Source: Epiperipatus broadwayi
Lineage: Eukaryota; Onychophora; Udeonychophora; Euonychophora; Peripatidae
Length of the DNA stretch: 64,000 nucleotides
Reading direction: 5' to 3'
NCBI GenBank assembly: GCA_028023455.1
Contig: JAQFVV010000014.1
Coordinates: 3,413,336-3,477,335 of the forward strand
The position numbers and the translations under genes were made by a program. This document shows positions 58,040 through 64,000 of the stretch, one piece after another; the first letter of the stretch is position 1; each line of letters begins with the position of its first letter. The notes beneath the pieces are model-generated. The model was not told the DNA's origin. It saw nothing but the letters and a program-made list of their open reading frames with translations, and searched no databases.

Positions 58040-58530
58040 AAGCAATTCTGGCACTGGACAAAACAACTATTACATGCAACAAAGATTAAAAGACAATTCC
58101 AGAATAAAAAACATACTAATTGAAAACCTACTAATTGAATAAAATAAAAAACTGGGAACATACAACCAAGTGAACTTTTCCCCAATAACATGAAGTAAAT
58201 GAACAGCCTGGCATAAACGAACAGACAAAAATTGGTCACAAAAATGTACATATTTATAATAATTTCTGCTAACCTAGGCATAACCTGATTTGTCAAATAG
58301 AGTGATTTGAAAACTAATAGTAATACACATGTAACTCCTATTATCAGCTGTTACCTTTATATTTTTGTTTCTGAATATACGGCATCAATCTGTAACCTGT
58401 TTATATCTAAGTACATATTTTTGACTTGCAATTCTATTCTGACTGTATCATTTGTAACTTACTGATGCAACCTTGTTTTTTTGCTCATTAATGTTTGCTT
58501 TGAAACATCATCATCATCATCATCATAATG
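58040..58530 (+). mobile_element. Second 3' end of the same LINE family (tail of coding region plus 3' UTR copy B)
   Basis: A short coding-like piece (KQFWHWTKQLLHATKIKRQF in plus frame near 58040-58100) precedes 3' UTR copy B at about 58255-58490, which matches copy A at roughly four of five positions. It ends with (CAT)n at 58507-58527. I read it as a separately inserted, 5'-truncated relative, or as a tandem arrangement within one element. Confidence 0.5.
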
Positions 58531-61500
58531 ATAATAATTTTTTTTCAATTTATTAATAATTTAATTTTACACACATGACTTTTATAGCATTTTAAAAGAC
58601 ATAATAAAAATGTGTATACCTTTACAAAAGATATGTATGTAAGCTACATCATGGAGGTTGCAATATAAATTTATTGCAGCTGTATGTATATAATTTAAGA
58701 GCCCTCTTTCTGCGGCATATGATAATAATTTAAAAAAACAAAAGATGATTGTCTCCAATGCTTCTCCTAGAAGGAATAAATTTTCAATCAATCCTAAAAA
58801 TTATTTCTAAATGTAATTAAATCTGATGGATATATTATGGAAAGTATACTTTTTTTTCACTTTTTAATCTTGTCAATATGCTAAATATTTTATGTAATCT
58901 TTTGAAATTAATTTATTGTAATTGTCTCTCTCTATATAATTAAAGTATCAATCTAGCTATAATATATGACAAAATATTTTGAAATGCTAGAGAGCATTTT
59001 AATTATATACAATAAAGTCATGAACTAGGCCATATTTTAAAGTATAATAATATAAATAATAATAAAGTGAGAGAACACATTTATACATATTTTATAAAAA
59101 GTGGGTTCACTCATGCATTGACTAAAGCAATAAGAATAAGAAAGTACTAACTATCATATTTTTAATTTTAAATAAAGTTGCAAAAGTCTGACTTTCATCC
59201 AATTAAATTTGCTCTGGTCAATATTCTTATTTTTCAGTAACTTTTTTTCTCTTTTAGAAACATAGCAGAGTAATCTCATTGTCAAGAAATTATTATCTCT
59301 CTAATTATTTTAATGTTCTTAAATCAGTAATAACTTTAAGTATGTTCTAAAAGTTTGTAAAACTTTTAGTATTAAGCTCAGAAAATATTTTAGTACACAA
59401 AATATTGCAAATAAAATTTGGAAAAAATAACAAAATATAAAATGTATGTGCTTTCACTATGAACCAAAGAAATTTTTATTAATATATATATAATTGTGTA
59501 TAATACGCTGAGACTTACAAACATGTATTAGTATATTGTAAAATTTATTTGCAAATTTTATTCTTTTTTTAAACAACAGCACTCAGAGAAGAAAAAATGG
59601 CTGTTGAAAATCATAAAATTTGTGAATTTTAAAGATTTTTTTTTGTTTATTTATGTACATTTTTGCTTGTTTGTTCATATTTTTCTTTGGTTAACATATA
59701 ACTGAAGTCATGTAGTAAGATACTGTATAGTTTGTGATTTTTCTGTATGAACAGTTGCAAATGAGTTAATCTGAAGACATTACATAAAATATTTAGCATT
59801 GTAAATTCTTATATATATATATATATATGAATGCAATCATTCTGTGCCTTGGCAATTTTTAAATCAAATTGAGTTCTAATAATACAGTCTAGATTCAAAT
59901 TCACTCTAATTATTTACAAAAGCAACTTATTCTTTTAATTGTGAATAACAAATTAATCTTTGTGAATTTTTTTATTATTATCAAAACAAAATTAAAGTAT
60001 TATTTAAATTTTACTTATTTAAACCATTCAATCATTACTATATATATGCATTACTTACAAAACACTTTAAAATATATAAAATAACAAATAAATAATATAT
60101 CTATATTTATTCTATACCAAAAGTTGTTGCCTAAACTGCAAACAATTTATATTAAAGTTTAAAATTTACTGGTAATTTATGCACAAATAGAGATGTTGAT
60201 ATAAGATCTAATTTTAATTTAAATAAACTTGTCATAATTACTAATTATTTTTTAAATTACTTATTTCAGAGATCTGGTATTTGTAACCTGGTTGTTGACT
60301 GCAAACCTTTTATTTGTTTATTGAATTATTTGAATTATATTTATATCATTTAATACTGACAATCTGTTTGTATAGAATCCTTTAGTTTGTTTGTCAAATT
60401 GCTGTACAAGATGAGAATTCATGATATTTTGTATTATTTAATTATGGATATATATATGAACTACATTCACTGTTAAATAATTTCAGCAATATTACATGTG
60501 TCAAATACAAAGTCTGAATAGTAAAGCAACCAGAAAAAGGTCATGCTTTTTTTTAATATAATATTTAAAAATTCAAAACAATGTAAACAACTGGCATGAA
60601 TATAAACAAGCAAAAATTTTAACAATTCATAAATAAATGGCTTTCCATTTTATGATCTGAATTTTGTAATACTTAATATTTTTGTAGGCACATTAAATGG
60701 TTGATCTTGTTCCAGCTATTTTATTAAAAATTTTTGTGTTTGACATAGGTAGAACTGTTAAAATCAATTAATTTCTATTCTTGATTTTTATTATAGCATT
60801 AGAATCTTATTTAATTTTGCATGTGTGTACATATATATTTACTGGAAAATAAATTTAATGTTCTAATTTTATGGTTGTAAAAAATGCCATTTTATCAGTA
60901 CATTAATTGTGTAATCCAATATTTTCTAGGTGCTGCTGTTGTTATTATTAAATATCAAATGGTTTAAAAAATATATATATTTTTTTTATGTTCATACTAT
61001 TCAAGCACACCCACTATAATAGAATAGTTTGCTGTTTGGAAACTTGTAAAGAGTTTGAGCAGTGGAAGTAACAGGGTTTAGCCATATTTCAGAAATTATC
61101 TTAAGCTTTCAGAGACCTTTATCAGATATACCAAATCATACAGGGCATTGGTTTTATGATAGAATCCATCAATTTTATTGCCAGCTATTTCCCTCCCCCC
61201 TCATCATTAATATCTTTCTCAATGATATAATTATACCTCCCCCCCCCATGTCATTCGGTTATCTGTGCCTTAAGTCAAGAGTTGAACTCTAATTATATTA
61301 AATATCCCAATGCTCATTTCTCTCACTATCCAGGGAGTTCTCAAAAGTCTTAATTTTAAATTGATATACATTTGTTATTAAAATAACTTTCACATTTTTC
61401 ATGTATAATTTCTGCATCAATCATAAATTATTTAGTTCATGTATGGTTTGATGCTAAGTTAGTGTGGCAGACCCTGGAACTCAATGTCCATAGAACACTG

Positions 61501-62344
61501 CCCAGTTCCATCACTTCCGGAATTTGCACTTCTTATGATTACCCTGTAATAAACGATTCGGTCATTTTTTAAAATTTAATAATTAATTATCATTGTTGCT
61601 AAAATAAATATTGAAAGCAATAATTGAAGTTGAGAATAGAAATTGATTCTTAGATGAATTAAAAACTTTTTTTTTCATTTCTTTTTACATATTTTCATAA
61701 GGAAACTTGTAAAAGCATTAAAGTAAGAAGATTAAGCTTCTGTTCAAGCATGATTCAAACAAAGCTAAAGTAATTAATGTAAATGCATTTTCCATTTTAA
61801 GAAACAAATTCTGTACTAATGCTGAATCTTTAGAAAGTCATAAACATTATTATTTATTAATATAGGCACATTTTAATTGGACATTTACCTTCTAGTTAGA
61901 ATAAATGCTTCTAAAGGTTTTATATTTATAGTGTTGCAGGGATGAAAAATATGTAACGAAGATCTTTGATCAAAGAAGTGAGACAGAAATAGATAAAATT
62001 GTTTTCAAGAAAAAGTTTCATTACTTTTAACGTATTATTATCATTTTCACAATTTGATGCCAGAAGGAAAGTTGAAAAAGAAGATACATAGATCAGTCTT
62101 TTGAAGTATTATTGTTGAAAAGTACTTACATTAAAGGGAAATTTGATTTTGAACTCTAGTCACGTCAAAAATCAGATTTATGAAGTAATAGGCGTAATAA
62201 TTGTGACAGTTTTTTTTAATTTGCGTATGTACATGTTGTATATGTAAATAGATTTTATAATTATCCTTTAAAAAAAAAAACATTTATGCAGATGAATTAA
62301 TATGGATTTGACATATGTGTGTGGATATATAAAAGCAGTCTCCG
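58531..62344. other. Long AT-rich intergenic block with minor GC-richer patches
   Basis: About 61030-61330 (C9 run at 61239-61247, CCTCCCCCCTC) and 61450-61560 (GTGTGGCAGACCCTGGAACT, CCAGTTCCATCACTTCCGG) are less AT-rich and may be fragments of unrecognised repeats. No gene, tRNA or known element is seen in the rest. Confidence 0.4.
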
Positions 62345-62350
62345 GATCAA

Positions 62351-62440
62351 ACGTTGGTGGTCGAGTGGTCAGCACAGCTGCCTTACAAGCAGTTGTCCCG
62401 GTTTCGCTTTCCAGCCGATGCTTTGACACATGGAAAAAAA
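62351..62440 (+). mobile_element. tRNA-derived SINE, family A (copy 3)
   Basis: Box A TGGTCGAGTGGTCAGC (62358-62373), anticodon-arm-like CTGC-CTTACAA-GCAG, box B GGTTTCGCTTTCC (62400-62412), then AGCCGATGCTTTGACACATG and an A9 run. No acceptor stem closure, so not a functional tRNA gene. An open frame running through it on the plus strand is not meaningful. Confidence 0.7.
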
Positions 62441-63275
62441 AAGCACCCTCCGATTTAAGCAGCTTTAAGTTATTCAAATTCAAACAAATAATTTTTCTCA
62501 ACATATATATAGCAGTCCTGTATTTGATTTAGGCCTTGCTGTGAAAGATAAAATAAAACACCAAACTCTTTATATTATATATTTCTGTTATACATATATT
62601 TACGATAGAATTTATTTAAAAATATATACATTAAGACATCAACAAAAACAATTAACAATAATAATAACAAAAAAGAATAATTCAGACATGAAAAAGGCAG
62701 TACAATAATAAATAGAAAGAAGGAGACAGAAAAACAGAAAGCAACTATATGGTTGATTAAATGCTTGCTAAGTATGCAAAATGAGGAAGTGGCTATTTGA
62801 GAAATCATTTATTACAATCCTCATACAAATATATAATAACATATAACTTATTAAATTTCTAATATTTTTTAATTTTTTTAAAAATTTACTGAGATGAATT
62901 CATAGATATTGGGGATAGGGGGGGGGGGGATTCTGTATTTAAAATAGTAAAAGTAAAAACTAAAAATATTTGTTATTTATATATTGTGTATAAACATATA
63001 TATGTACAAACACTAATATGTTATATATATATACACATATTAAAATATATTAATGTTATTAAAGATATTTAACATTTTTAATATATCATATTAGTTTTTA
63101 TACATAAATATAGAGATATTAAATATTTTTAAGTTTTTCATTGATAAAATTTGTGAAGCGAGTATATATTACATGTTTGGTTATGTACTATATATTAGTT
63201 AAAGTTATTGTATATTTATATAATAGATAATTATAACATAATTGTTTTATAGATCTGGAGAAGATTTCTGATTAA
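62441..63275. other. AT-rich intergenic sequence, nothing recognised
   Basis: Includes a G12 run at 62918-62929 and (TA)n stretches. No gene seen. Confidence 0.5.
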
Positions 63276-63361
63276 TGGTGGCCTAGTTGCTAGCATAGCT
63301 GCTTTCTAAGCCGTTGTCCTGGAGTTCGCTTCCCCACTGACGCTTTGACATATATATATAA
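63276..63361 (+). mobile_element. tRNA-derived SINE, family A (copy 4)
   Basis: Box A TGGCCTAGTTGCTAGC (63279-63294), box B GAGTTCGCTTCCCC (63322-63335), then ACTGACGCTTTGACATATAT and a (TA)n tail. Same layout and 3' end as copy 3, about 0.93 kb downstream and in the same orientation. Confidence 0.7.
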
Positions 63362-64000
63362 AGTATATTATGAGAAGTGTGGGTGTGTCTGCTTTTTAAA
63401 AAAAAAATTAATAGAAGCACTGCAATAATAGTAGAAGACGTTTTAGATATCCTGAAATATTAGAGATATCTTGAAATATTTATCCATGATCTTTTTTCTG
63501 AAATAATTTTTTTTTCCCACAAAACTATTTTAAAACATGAGTAATAAATTAGGAAAGAACAATATGTTTATAATGACCCACATTTCTTAATTTAATAATA
63601 TGTTGCAATGATTTAATTGTTTAATAATAATAATAAAAACTTGCATAAAAGAATAAAAAATCAGAAGGCATCCTGGAAAAAAGTAAGTTATATTGAATCG
63701 TAATATATTTGCTGAAATAGAGCAACTATAAGATTACTTTTCATGCAAAGATAACTTCTATATATGCATTGAGATTTCAAATAAATAAAAATTAAAACAA
63801 TTTATAAATAGAATATTGCAGAGAAAATGTCTCTTTAACATTTTTTCATAAAGGAACAATGAAATAAAAGCATTATATAAGAGTAGTCAAGTGTCAGACA
63901 ATGGGCATTTCCCATTCTTATTTTATCCCCATTTATTAATACATATTGGATTGACAGCTGAATAGATTATAAAATGCCAGCATAAAAAAATATCCTATAC
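63362..64000. other. AT-rich intergenic sequence, nothing recognised
   Basis: A/T runs only; no feature recognised to the end of the window. Confidence 0.5.

Noticed and set aside
62340-62440. Functional tRNA-Val gene
   Set aside because: Box A and box B and an anticodon-like loop are present, but no acceptor stem closes and box B is imperfect; the A-tail and related copies show a SINE.

Overview
This is an AT-rich animal genome window (roughly three quarters A+T by eye) with no recognisable host protein-coding gene. The content is typical of an invertebrate intergenic region: decayed non-LTR retrotransposons of several clades, BED-type hAT transposases, tRNA-derived SINEs, large foldback elements, trinucleotide microsatellites and mononucleotide runs. 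There is no prokaryotic gene organisation, CRISPR array or rRNA. I cannot name the species. The RTE-type LINE ending in an imperfect (TGA)n tail and the element mix would suit a marine invertebrate such as a mollusc, but this is inference.

Layout. 1-15 kb: a full-length 0.7-kb foldback element, a MITE-like element, a decayed RTE LINE (minus), partial and deleted relatives of the foldback, a second long palindrome, and SINE copies. 15.1-17 kb: a patch richer in CpG, with CCAAT, CRE-like and TATA motifs in correct order on the minus strand and GTAAGT splice donors downstream; this is the best candidate for the 5' end of a real host gene. 17.4-22 kb: a ~620-bp tandem duplication, a 109-bp tandem duplication, a 293-bp foldback and a probable solo LTR (minus) with a 4-bp target duplication. 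25-29 kb: a head-to-head SINE pair, recent short tandem duplications (one carrying two RFX-type X-boxes) and an RTE 3' end. 29.6-34.6 kb: a ZBED5-like hAT relic, a degenerate minisatellite and another RTE 3' end. 35.2-37.3 kb: CpG-retaining and homeodomain-site-rich sequence that looks like conserved non-coding DNA. 39.7-41.5 kb: a second BED/hAT relic. 43-44.3 kb: SINEs and a minisatellite.

45.5-58.5 kb is the densest part: a nearly complete but broken RTE LINE (minus), then a Jockey/CR1-like LINE (minus) split by a younger L1/Tx1-like LINE (plus) with a 7-bp target duplication. Removing the insert rejoins the reading frame of the older element. A 388-bp (AAT)n tract follows, then a LINE ORF1 with a CCHC zinc knuckle (plus) and two copies of its 3' UTR. 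58.5-64 kb is mostly unassigned AT-rich sequence with two more SINEs.

The elements do not form a pathway. Their mutual insertions record a relative history: Jockey-like LINE older than L1-like LINE, and older versus younger RTE copies. All proteins listed are transposon relics with stops and frameshifts; none is expected to be active. Coordinates of diverged repeats are approximate (tens of bases).
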